Below are positions 7,278 to 13,888 of a DNA stretch of 64,000 bases, piece by piece; the stretch's first letter is position 1; every line of letters starts with the position of its first letter. The stretch is from Rhodoglobus vestalii (lineage in GTDB: Bacteria > Actinomycetota > Actinomycetes > Actinomycetales > Microbacteriaceae). The translations under genes and the position numbers were made by a program. The DNA lies in the NCBI RefSeq assembly GCF_006788895.1, contig NZ_VFRA01000001.1, forward strand, positions 1,922,001-1,986,000. Reading direction: 5' to 3'. A model generated the notes under the pieces. It was not told where the DNA came from. It worked only from the letters and a program-made list of their open reading frames with translations, and did not search any database.

Positions 7278-8141
7278 ATGGCATCGTCTACAACTTCCCC
7301 ATTCAATAAGAGTTATCTCCCGTCAGACTTCGGAGATCTTCTCATCGCTACGGCCTCTCAAATGTCGGTAGCCCTCCAGGTCGCAACCGTCGTGATCACC
7401 GCGAATAACGAGTTTCGCATCCCGACCATTACCGCCGAAGCTGGCGCAGGTTGGTATGCAGAAAACGCCGATATCTCTCTCTCCGACGCAACCGCCGGCG
7501 AAGAGGTAGTGCGACCTCGCAAGATTGCCGGTCTCTCGAAGCTCAGCTCTGAACTCGTCGATGACTCAAGCCCCGAAGCCACGCGGGTGGTCGGTGAGTC
7601 CGTAGCCCGAAGTATCGCCACTGGGATCGATTCCGCATTCTTTGGAACCGCAGACGGTACCGGAGTACCCCCAAAGGGCATCGGGGCATTCGCAGACGGT
7701 GCGATAACACTCGTCACCACCGAAAGTGGCACAACCACATGGGCAGACTCCGACCCGTTCACCTCGGCAATCTTTAAGGTCGAAGCGCTCGGCGGGAACC
7801 TGACCAGCTTCATCGCCAACCCAGTCGACGCGGAACTACTCGCCAAGCTGAAAAAGGAAACGGGATCAAACGAGCCGCTACTCTCGCCCGACGCGACAAG
7901 CCCAACCACCCGCAGGCTCGCCGGCGCGCCCCTGTTCACCAGTTCATCGGTAGCGGTAGGAACCGTCATCGGCATCGACAAGTCACGAACGTTTGTTGTG
8001 CTCCGAAAAGATGTCGGCGTAGAGGTAGACCGCAGCGTGTTCTTCGACAGCGACTCAGTTGCCGTTCGAGGAATCGCACGAGTCGCCTTCGGATACCCAC
8101 ACGCCAAGAGTCTCGCCCGCGTCAAGCTCTCCGCAACCTAA
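7278..8141 (+). CDS. HK97-fold major capsid protein
   Basis: A 287-residue major capsid protein from the ATG at 7278 (TTAGGAA upstream); in-frame codons further upstream lack a ribosome-binding site. The hallmark features are FRIPTITAEAGAGWYAENAD, KIAGLSKLSSELVDDSSPEA, DSAFFGTADGTGVPPKGIGA and a C-terminal P-domain strand with VAFGYPHAKSLARVKL. The length suggests the delta domain is absent and its job done by the separate scaffold gene. It should build the shell of the satellite particle. Confidence 0.93.
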   Translation: MASSTTSPFNKSYLPSDFGDLLIATASQMSVALQVATVVITANNEFRIPTITAEAGAGWYAENADISLSDATAGEEVVRPRKIAGLSKLSSELVDDSSPEATRVVGESVARSIATGIDSAFFGTADGTGVPPKGIGAFADGAITLVTTESGTTTWADSDPFTSAIFKVEALGGNLTSFIANPVDAELLAKLKKETGSNEPLLSPDATSPTTRRLAGAPLFTSSSVAVGTVIGIDKSRTFVVLRKDVGVEVDRSVFFDSDSVAVRGIARVAFGYPHAKSLARVKLSAT

Positions 8142-8150
8142 ACAACCGTG

Positions 8151-8181
8151 GAGGCTCACAGTCACCGCGACCGTGAGCCTC
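8151..8181 (+). terminator. Hairpin after the capsid gene
   Basis: Perfect 9-bp arms GAGGCTCAC and GTGAGCCTC around a 13-nt loop, 10 bp past the capsid stop. No T run follows, as is common for actinobacterial hairpin terminators. It would separate capsid from terminase transcription. The rest of 8182-8335 holds no gene. Confidence 0.65.
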
Positions 8182-8335
8182 TACCCCTCACCGAGCCCCT
8201 CAACACCCCTCCCAGGGGTCTCTGGTCGACCTATTCCCGGCAACCCGCCGGTGAGGGTGTTTCGATGCCGAGCGATAGGGAGGCTTGAGATTGTGGCTAG
8301 GGAGTTCCGTTTTTTTGATTGAAAGGGTTTAGATA

Positions 8336-8719
8336 ATGGCTGGAAGTAGGAGCAATGTTCCCCCGGTGCCTGCCGGTATCGGTAAGCGTGGCAAAGCGTT
8401 TTGGGTGACGGTTCAGACTGAGCTGGAGTTCGATGCTCGTGAGACCGATCTGCTCGTGGAAGTGTGCAGGACGCTCGACACGATCGACCAACTATCGGTG
8501 GCTATCAAGCGTGACGGGATCATGCTCGAAGGTTCGCAAGGGCAGCGGGTTCTGAATAGTGCGGTGCCTGAATTACGGCAGCAACAAGCCGCATATGCTC
8601 GCCTAGCGGTTCAGCTCAACATTGAGGGGGCCGAGGTTGGCGAAGGCATGAAGTCGCCGCGTGGCTCATCTGCGAGCGCTACCGCTAAACGGCGTTGGTC
8701 GACGGCGGGTGGGTTCTAA
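8336..8719 (+). CDS. Phage terminase small subunit
   Basis: 127 residues typical of actinophage small terminases: VPAGIGKRGKAFWVTV, then a helical region with LLVEVCRTLDTIDQLSVAI, the EGSQGQRVLNSAVPELRQQ motif, and a basic tail (SATAKRRWSTAGGF). The protein recognises the pac/cos site and recruits the large ATPase/nuclease subunit. No large subunit is encoded here, so the satellite would redirect a helper's packaging motor. Confidence 0.88.
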   Translation: MAGSRSNVPPVPAGIGKRGKAFWVTVQTELEFDARETDLLVEVCRTLDTIDQLSVAIKRDGIMLEGSQGQRVLNSAVPELRQQQAAYARLAVQLNIEGAEVGEGMKSPRGSSASATAKRRWSTAGGF

Positions 8720-9063
8720 TGCCTCGGTTACGCACAACTCAAACACCGTTGACGGCTGTAGGGGCAATCCCTGCCGAGCTTATGGATCGTGAAGCTCGCG
8801 TCTGGCAGTCGGTGGCATTGACTAAAAAATGGTTGAAGTCTCACGGCCTGCCCGTTGGTGATCGTGTAAAGTTTGGCCCGTTCAATCGGTGGAAGTGTGC
8901 AGCGGATGCGTGGGCTCTTGAAGCTGGGATCGTGTTGCACTCTGGGCCGCATGAGCTGGAGCGCCTCGACTTGCCACGGATGCGCGAACTCGGTCTGCCT
9001 GGTGGTGGGTCTGGTGGCGCGATGTTGGAACGCCTCGAATATGCGCGAACTCAAATTGATTGA
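8719..9063 (+). CDS. Island protein after small terminase, unknown function
   Basis: 114 residues. The start overlaps the terminase stop (TAATG), so the two are translationally coupled. It contains basic and tryptophan-rich stretches (LTKKWLKSHG, KFGPFNRWKCAADAWALEAG) and a glycine loop near the C-terminus. No family is recognised. By position it may be a packaging or capsid accessory protein. Confidence 0.6.
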   Translation: MPRLRTTQTPLTAVGAIPAELMDREARVWQSVALTKKWLKSHGLPVGDRVKFGPFNRWKCAADAWALEAGIVLHSGPHELERLDLPRMRELGLPGGGSGGAMLERLEYARTQID

Positions 9064-9392
9064 GCCTGAAGGATTCCGCCCCTAGCGGGTGGATATCGGC
9101 GTGAACCTCACCGCCGGTGCGGATGGATGGTAGCGAGCCGGTTCCCTTTCATTGGTTATGACCTACCAGCGTCGACGTAGTGCCCTCGGAGATCGTGCCG
9201 GGGGCATTACTCATCACGGGAGGGTGTCCACAGTGTGCACGCCCCACGTCGAACAGCGCACCGACTCGCAGGGGTACGCGCTCAGTGCGCACCCCTGGCG
9301 GCGCCCGGTCGTCAGCAGGCGATGAGCACGGCGCTCGTGCTGTCCGACGCGAGGAAGCGTGAGAACGGGCGCTGGAAGCGCGGGAGCGTTGA
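9064..9392. other. Gene-free stretch of the island
   Basis: Between the terminase-linked gene and the tandem palindromes no open frame has a credible start, ribosome-binding site or family signature. The sequence is GC richer than its neighbours and may be decayed coding DNA. Confidence 0.4.
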
Positions 9393-9445
9393 TATTACCG
9401 AATCCGGTAATAGTTTTGCACCCTGTAAACGACGATTGTCGTTTA
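9393..9445. promoter_or_regulatory. Two tandem 8-4-8 palindromes
   Basis: The first dyad has arms TATTACCG (9393-9400) and CGGTAATA (9405-9412). The second has TAAACGAC (9426-9433) and GTCGTTTA (9438-9445). Each has a 4-nt centre and their midpoints are 33 bp apart, about three helical turns. They lie 65-117 bp upstream of the gene at 9510, a plausible operator pair for a dimeric regulator. Confidence 0.5.
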
Positions 9446-9509
9446 TGTGCGTAACCCAGAATTCTGGCAGTCGTAACTTGCTAGTGTCCAAAGAGGTATT
9501 CTCACCCCT

Positions 9510-10052
9510 ATGGGATGGTTCAAGCGCAAGCCGGTTTTGATAAACGTGAACTTCAGAGAATTGACCAGCGATCGGCCAATTGATGAGAAATTCGCCTACG
9601 TCTATGAGTGGCATCTGCCAAGTGTGCCTGTTCACGGAACGCGTGTTCTGGTGCCCGGTGGCGACGGTAAGCCAGCTCACGCGATAGTCGTCGGTCTCGC
9701 GAAGAGCGCCAACGGGCTGACGCTTAAGTCTGTGATTCGGCTAGTCACTCAGGATGAGATCGACGCAGCGTTTGCGGATGTAGAGGCTGACGCTCTCGCG
9801 TGGCTCGATATGGCTCGCAAGGGTGCGGGACTTCCTACCCTTGCCCCGGTTCGTCGGCGTAAGCCGCCCGAGCGTTACGACCCCATCCCTCCCGCTACTG
9901 GCGATGCGAGCACGGCTGAGGCCGCTGAGTACGGTCGAGTCTGGTATCGGGCGACCAAGATGGCTAAGGAGCGTGGCCTGAGCAAAGAAGAGATCACCGC
10001 GTTCAGTGGAATCGCTCACCGGTGGTACGCGATCCGCGACCGCGAGCAGTAA
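9510..10052 (+). CDS. Island protein with a PriA 3'BD-like N-terminal domain
   Basis: 180 residues. Residues ~25-70 (YEWHLPSVPVHGTRVLVPGG, then GDGKPAHAIVVGLA) resemble the 3' DNA-binding domain that opens primosomal helicase PriA (pattern GTRVxVPxG...GxVVG). No helicase domain follows. The C-terminal half is alanine and charge rich. It could influence replication restart or hijack a replisome, but the similarity is short. The start ATG has no strong ribosome-binding site. Confidence 0.5.
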   Translation: MGWFKRKPVLINVNFRELTSDRPIDEKFAYVYEWHLPSVPVHGTRVLVPGGDGKPAHAIVVGLAKSANGLTLKSVIRLVTQDEIDAAFADVEADALAWLDMARKGAGLPTLAPVRRRKPPERYDPIPPATGDASTAEAAEYGRVWYRATKMAKERGLSKEEITAFSGIAHRWYAIRDREQ

Positions 10053-10065
10053 TTACAGGTCATCG

Positions 10066-10182
10066 TTACAGTCTCACGAGGCCGCACTGTGGGCACTGCC
10101 AGACGACCACGCCGTTACGTTCGATGGCATTCATCCGCAGGAGGCACCGCTCACAATTCGGTGTGTGTAGATCGTCAAGCAT
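10066..10182 (-). CDS. 38-residue zinc-ribbon microprotein
   Basis: Read directly from the minus strand: ATG at 10182, stop TAA at 10066. The translation contains CERC (residues 10-13) and CPQCG (30-34), two CxxC knuckles 16 residues apart, the pattern of a minimal zinc ribbon. It is antisense to its neighbours and close to the gene at 9510. A decayed second copy lies at 10692-10758, which supports it being a real gene. Function unknown. Confidence 0.65.
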   Translation of the reverse strand: MLDDLHTPNCERCLLRMNAIERNGVVVWQCPQCGLVRL

Positions 10183-10281
10183 AAATAACCCTATTTAGAT
10201 TAGGGCTTGCAAGACCGGCGGCCATGGAAGCCCCCTTATCTGGGATGAGCGAAAATCGCTATGGAGTTGTAGGGTGACGCC

Positions 10282-10626
10282 ATGAAACGATTAGCGATAG
10301 CGATAACCGCCCTATCCGTGCTGGGGCTCACCGCCTGCGCCGCGGGTGGAGAGTCGGTAGCACGCGAAGCGTGCATCAGTGACGCAAAAGAACAAAGGCC
10401 AGACATCAAGAGCTGGGACTTCTCAGACGTGGAAACCTTCGACTTGTCAGAGGCAATGTTTGAAACAGGCGGCACGAGTTCGCTAGACGACAACAACCGA
10501 ATGTGGGCATCAAACGGTGAAGTGACCTACAAGTCAGGCGATAAAACACACAAGAAATCGATGGTGTGCTTCGTCACCATCAAGAATGGTGAGGTCACTG
10601 AATCTGCCGACGCGATCCTGAACTAA
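10282..10626 (+). CDS. Small secreted lipoprotein, island cargo
   Basis: 114 residues with a lipoprotein signal peptide: MKRLAIAITALSVLGLTAC, lipobox LTAC with Cys19. The mature part is acidic and hydrophilic, with C and W residues but no recognised domain. It is the last intact gene before attR, the usual place for satellite or prophage accessory genes. A lipoprotein here could act in superinfection exclusion, as some phage lipoproteins do. That is an inference from position only. Confidence 0.75.
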   Translation: MKRLAIAITALSVLGLTACAAGGESVAREACISDAKEQRPDIKSWDFSDVETFDLSEAMFETGGTSSLDDNNRMWASNGEVTYKSGDKTHKKSMVCFVTIKNGEVTESADAILN

Positions 10627-10691
10627 CGATCTGTCCGTATGACCCCAAACTTTCGGGCACGCAAATGGTTATCGCCAGACCATTCCGGTTC

Positions 10692-10758
10692 TTAGTGTTG
10701 CACTACCATCACGCCGTTACGCTCGACGGCATCCATCCGAGCGGGGGCATTACTTATG
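10692..10758 (-). pseudogene. Decayed copy of the zinc-ribbon microgene
   Basis: The minus strand reads RMDAVERNGVMVVQH followed by a stop, matching RMNAIERNGVVVWQC of the gene at 10066-10182. The first CxxC and the last CxxC are lost. Confidence 0.6.
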
Positions 10759-10767
10759 CCCGCGACG

Positions 10768-10786
10768 TGGCAACAATTTGGCAACA
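10768..10786. promoter_or_regulatory. Candidate arm-type integrase sites, right end
   Basis: TGGCAACA (10768-10775) and TTGGCAACA (10778-10786), 11-bp period, followed by a weaker TTGGCAGAA. Same sequence and orientation as the pair at 2885-2904. The core attR repeat begins about 100 bp further right. Confidence 0.5.
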
Positions 10787-10889
10787 CTTGGCAGAAAATC
10801 ACCCTATTTCAGTTGTGCTGACGTGATTGAAAAAGCCCGTAAACAGTGGGAAGTAGAGGGGTAGCCGCGTAGTCAAAAGGCCCGAATTA

Positions 10890-10928
10890 GGGTTCAAATC
10901 CCACCGGTACCGCCAAAGAAAAGCCCCC
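10890..10928. repeat. attR core (39-bp direct repeat, right copy)
   Basis: Identical to 2790-2828. Only the T-arm and acceptor 3' half of the tRNA is present; the bases before it do not form the rest of a tRNA. It marks the right end of the island. Confidence 0.92.
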
Positions 10929-10966
10929 AACTTCCCAGTAAATAGATGGAAGTTAGGGGGTTTTTT
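10924..10966 (+). terminator. Terminator after attR (likely the original host tRNA terminator)
   Basis: Stem CCCCCAACTTCC with GGAAGTTAGGGGG followed by six T. It is related to the left copy at 2824-2864 but has a longer T run. Confidence 0.7.
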
Positions 10967-11066
10967 CACTCCCGGCATCGGTGTTTGCCCAGGGTGAAAC
11001 AGGCGGCTGGTAGTGTGCTGTCGACGCTTCAGAAAGAGCAGTTTCGAATCAGAAGAGAGTGGTGCC

Positions 11067-11522
11067 GTGAATTCGATCGACGACGTTATGGACGAACTAG
11101 CGATTCGAGATTTGTCGCACCGGTACGCGATGGCGCTCGACAAGAACGATGTCGAGGTGTGGCGGGCATTGTTCTCCCAGGGGATCGTCTTCGAGAGCGG
11201 AACTTCGGCGCCGCGAGGGCTGGAAGATGTTGTGCGGATTCCGGAAGACCAGCTGAAGCGCTACAAGAAGACCTTGCACTCCGTCACGACTCAGCAGGTC
11301 TTCCTTGATGGCGACAAGGCCACGGGCGAGGTGTATTGCGTCGCCCACCACATCTACGAAGACTTTCATCAGAACGACAGGCTGCCGTTCGACCTGAGCC
11401 ATAACTTCCTCATTCGCTACGACGACGACTATGTGCGCGAGGACGGCCGCTGGGTTTTCGCGAGACGGCGCATCATCACGGAGGCGCGTTTCGTGCACCA
11501 GATCATCCCCGCCGCGACCTGA
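11067..11522 (+). CDS. SnoaL-like (NTF2-fold) protein
   Basis: 151 residues from a GTG with AGAAGAGAG upstream. The pattern DELAIRDLSHRYAMALDKND, then FLDGDKATGEVYCVAHH, then YVREDGRWVFARRRI fits the SnoaL_4 family, a cone-shaped NTF2-like fold used by hydratases, cyclases and isomerases. No substrate can be assigned. It is the first host gene past the island and is convergent with terC. Confidence 0.8.
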   Translation: MNSIDDVMDELAIRDLSHRYAMALDKNDVEVWRALFSQGIVFESGTSAPRGLEDVVRIPEDQLKRYKKTLHSVTTQQVFLDGDKATGEVYCVAHHIYEDFHQNDRLPFDLSHNFLIRYDDDYVREDGRWVFARRRIITEARFVHQIIPAAT

Positions 11523-11525
11523 GCG

Positions 11526-12560
11526 CTACCTGATGAGCTGCCTGATGCGGGCACGAGACCGGGCCGATCGCGGCGGGTCGACTTCGGCGAGTTCTTCGTC
11601 GGTCGCCATCCGGAATCCGCCGCCCGTTGGGGGCGCAATAACGTGGCGGGGCTGACCGCGGGTTACCCAGAGGCTCGCGCCAATTGAGGTAGCGAGGATA
11701 ACGAAGATGACGCCGAGCGATACCGTGGTGGGAATGTAGAACAACTCAAGGAGCAGCATCTTGACTCCGACCCACACGAGCAAGATGGCGAGCCCAACCT
11801 TCAGGTAGATGAAGCGGTGCATGAGGTCTGCCAGAAGAAAGTACATTGCTCGCAGGCCGAGGATGGCAAACGCGTTTGCGGTGAACACCAGAAAAGGTTC
11901 GCTGGTGACGGCAAAGATTGCCGGTATCGAGTCGACCGCAAAGACGATGTCGGTCACTTCGACCAGCACCAGAACTGCCAAGAGTGGGGTAGCAAGCAAG
12001 ACGCCCGCTTTGCGGATCACAAGTTTCTGTCCATAGAACGCATCGGTCATGGGCACGCGGCTCCTGAACAGTTTCAGAACCCGCGACTTTTCTGGGTTGT
12101 AATGTTCGTTGCGCTTACGAAGCATCTGGATTCCCGTGAACACCAGGAATGCACCAAACACGTAGAGCACCCAACCGAAACTGCTGATCAGGGCTGCGCC
12201 GGCCGCGATAAAGATTCCGCGGAACACGAGCGCACCCAGAACGCCGAGAAATAGCACTCGGTGCTGGAATTGTGGCGGTACCGCAAACGCGCTGAAAATG
12301 ATCGCCCAGACGAACACGTTATCGACCGCGAGTGACTTCTCGATAACAAAGCCGGCGAAGTACTGCTGACCGAACTCCGCCCCAAACAGCCACCAAACTA
12401 TTCCACCAAAGGTCACGCCGGAGGCAACCCAGAAGACGGACCACGATGCGGCTTCGCGCACCCCAATGACATGTGCGGTGCGGTGCGCAATCAAATCAAT
12501 CGCGAGCATCACCAGAATCACACCGATAACGGTGAGCCAAGCCCAGAGCGGAACGTTCAT
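11526..12560 (-). CDS. terC: TerC/Alx-family integral membrane protein
   Basis: 344 residues from the ATG at 12560, preferred because GGAGG lies 8 nt upstream; an in-frame ATG at 12587 lacks one. About eight hydrophobic segments, with the TerC hallmarks SLAVDNVFVWAIIFSAFAVP and VEVTDIVFAVDSIPAI, whose acidic residues sit in membrane helices. The family (E. coli Alx/TerC) exports metal ions such as manganese and loads exoenzymes with Mn. The Shine-Dalgarno lies inside a strong hairpin (12569-12595), which suggests post-transcriptional control. Confidence 0.92.
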   Translation of the reverse strand: MNVPLWAWLTVIGVILVMLAIDLIAHRTAHVIGVREAASWSVFWVASGVTFGGIVWWLFGAEFGQQYFAGFVIEKSLAVDNVFVWAIIFSAFAVPPQFQHRVLFLGVLGALVFRGIFIAAGAALISSFGWVLYVFGAFLVFTGIQMLRKRNEHYNPEKSRVLKLFRSRVPMTDAFYGQKLVIRKAGVLLATPLLAVLVLVEVTDIVFAVDSIPAIFAVTSEPFLVFTANAFAILGLRAMYFLLADLMHRFIYLKVGLAILLVWVGVKMLLLELFYIPTTVSLGVIFVILATSIGASLWVTRGQPRHVIAPPTGGGFRMATDEELAEVDPPRSARSRARIRQLIR

Positions 12561-12568
12561 TTTTAGTG

Positions 12569-12595
12569 CCTCCAGAATAGTGTTCATTCTGGAGG
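12569..12595 (-). promoter_or_regulatory. Shine-Dalgarno-sequestering hairpin of terC
   Basis: The mRNA reads CCUCCAGAAU, a 7-nt loop, then AUUCUGGAGG: ten perfect base pairs with the GGAGG ribosome-binding site as the closing end of the 3' arm. The ATG at 12560 follows after 8 nt. The loop also contains part of an upstream in-frame AUG (12587). A cis-acting RNA switch is likely, though a DNA operator palindrome is the alternative. The rest of 12596-12830 shows no gene. Confidence 0.65.
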
Positions 12596-12830
12596 TCTTG
12601 TCGAGCTCGAAACGAGCCCTGGCTGCACCGAGCCGTGATTGCACGACCGTAATGACGATGAGCCTCGCGGGGACTACTCCCCTCCGAGAATTACTGAAAC
12701 ACATTTCCGGTGTTTGCGCAATGGTTTGCGCTGCAGTGGGGGTTTACTCGCAGTTAACACGGTTCGACTGCCCACCAAGACGCCACTGCGATTGGCGCCA
12801 TCTTTCATCAACTGCTTTACGGTGGAGGCT

Positions 12831-13331
12831 ATGGTTCACAATCGGAGCATGCTGGGTGATTCAACCTCTGTGGCGGTGATCACCGTCTCGGATCGGAGTT
12901 CACGCGGAGAGCGCGCCGACCTGTCGGGGCCGCGCGCCGTGGAGTTGCTCAACGAACAGGGTTACAGCGCGACGCTGACGGTGATCCCGGATGGCATCGA
13001 CTCCGTCACCGGTGCCATTCGCGCCGCCATTGAGTCCGGAGCGCGTGTGGTGATCACCAGTGGCGGCACAGGGATTGCGCCGCGGGATCTCACCCCCGAG
13101 GGAACTCGCCCGCTGCTCACCCGCGAACTTCCTGGAATCGCCGAAGCACTCCGCCGTGACGGAGCCCGCAACACGGAAACGGCGGTTCTGAGCCGGGGTC
13201 TCGCGGGCATCAGCGACAGCACGCTTGTTGCCAATCTTCCCGGTTCAGTGAAGGCGGTGGAGGAAGGCTTAGCGGTGCTGTTGCCCCTGATCCCGCATAT
13301 TGTCGACCAACTCGATGGCGGCGACCACTAG
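12831..13331 (+). CDS. mog: MogA/MoaB-family molybdopterin adenylyltransferase
   Basis: 166 residues from the ATG at 12831, next to GGAGG (an ATG at 12849 is possible). The MoCF fold is shown by VAVITVSDRSSRGERADLSG and the nucleotide/MPT motif TSGGTGIAPRDLTPEGTRPL. These enzymes adenylate molybdopterin before molybdenum insertion by MoeA. Divergent from terC, it is the first gene of the Moco cluster. Confidence 0.92.
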   Translation: MVHNRSMLGDSTSVAVITVSDRSSRGERADLSGPRAVELLNEQGYSATLTVIPDGIDSVTGAIRAAIESGARVVITSGGTGIAPRDLTPEGTRPLLTRELPGIAEALRRDGARNTETAVLSRGLAGISDSTLVANLPGSVKAVEEGLAVLLPLIPHIVDQLDGGDH

Positions 13332-13408
13332 AAGGACCGCGGCGACCACTAGACGTCGTCACGCCAGCGACGCCACTGACGGCACCAACGCCACTGACGG
13401 CGCGAGCG
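13332..13408. other. Repetitive gap between mog and moaC
   Basis: Noncoding. Contains two near copies each of a GCGACCACTAG-like unit and a CGCCACTGACGGC-like unit. It lies between convergent genes and has no clear hairpin terminator. Confidence 0.4.
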
Positions 13409-13888
13409 TTATTCGGGGCGGTGCCAGTCGCCCGAGCGTCCGCCCGACTTCGCGAGCAGGCGCACATTCTCTATCTGCACCGACTTATCCATCCCCTTGA
13501 CCATGTCGACAATCGCGAGGGCGGCGACGGCCACAGCCGTCATGGCTTCCATTTCGACGCCGGTTCGATCTGCGGTGCGCACGATGGAAACCACCGCGAC
13601 TCCGTCATCCGTGACCTCAAGATCGACCGTCACACCGTGCACTCCAATGATGTGCGCGAGGGGTAGCAGCTCGGCGGTGCGCTTCGCTGCCTGAATTCCG
13701 GCGATCCGGGCAACAGCAAGAACATCGCCCTTCGAGGCGCTACCGGAGCGTAGGGCGTCAATGATCACGGGGGAGCAGCGCACAAAACCGGCAGCCGTCG
13801 CCTCGCGCACGGTGGGAGTCTTAGCGGTGACATCGACCATGCGAGCCTGGCCGGCAGAATCAAGGTGGGTGAAAGGCTGATCGCTCAT
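13409..13888 (-). CDS. moaC: Cyclic pyranopterin monophosphate synthase MoaC
   Basis: 159 residues, the usual length. Hallmarks: FTHLDSAGQARMVDVTAKTP, then AELLPLAHIIGVHGVTVDLE, then VRTADRTGVEMEAMTAVAVA and the C-terminal MVKGMDKSVQIENVRLLAKSGG. Together with MoaA it converts GTP into cyclic pyranopterin monophosphate, the first step of Moco synthesis. It overlaps moeA by 4 bp. Confidence 0.96.
   Translation of the reverse strand: MSDQPFTHLDSAGQARMVDVTAKTPTVREATAAGFVRCSPVIIDALRSGSASKGDVLAVARIAGIQAAKRTAELLPLAHIIGVHGVTVDLEVTDDGVAVVSIVRTADRTGVEMEAMTAVAVAALAIVDMVKGMDKSVQIENVRLLAKSGGRSGDWHRPE

Larger units (their letters stand above)
2790..10928. mobile_element. 8.1-kb tRNA-integrated phage satellite (phiRv-like/PICI-like island)
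   Basis: The element is bounded by a 39-bp exact direct repeat, of which the left copy is the 3' end of tRNA-Ser(CGA) plus downstream sequence. Gene order: integrase and regulator on the minus strand, then excisionase, replication-like protein, WhiB-like protein, scaffold, major capsid, small terminase, PriA-domain-like protein, zinc ribbon and lipoprotein. No large terminase, portal, prohead protease, tail, holin or lysin is visible. This is the content of a helper-dependent satellite or of phiRv1/phiRv2-type elements of mycobacteria, not of a complete prophage. Gene boundaries are tight and mostly intact, so it may still be mobile with a helper. Confidence 0.88.

Noticed and set aside
7358..8125. 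A 255-residue open frame antisense to the capsid gene
   Set aside because: Ser/Thr/Ala-rich mirror of the capsid codons, no ribosome-binding site.
9235..9540. A possible ~100-residue protein before the PriA-domain-like gene
   Set aside because: No ribosome-binding site, overlaps the two palindromes and the next start, no recognised motif.
10890..10915. A second tRNA-Ser at attR
   Set aside because: Only the T arm and 3' acceptor strand are present; the 5' half, anticodon arm and D arm are missing.
10799..11143. A 114-residue minus-strand frame across attR
   Set aside because: It runs through the tRNA remnant, the terminator and the next gene's start; it is an artefact of the att sequence.
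12639..12830. Upstream extension of mog
   Set aside because: The added residues match no Mog family sequence and the ribosome-binding site is next to 12831.
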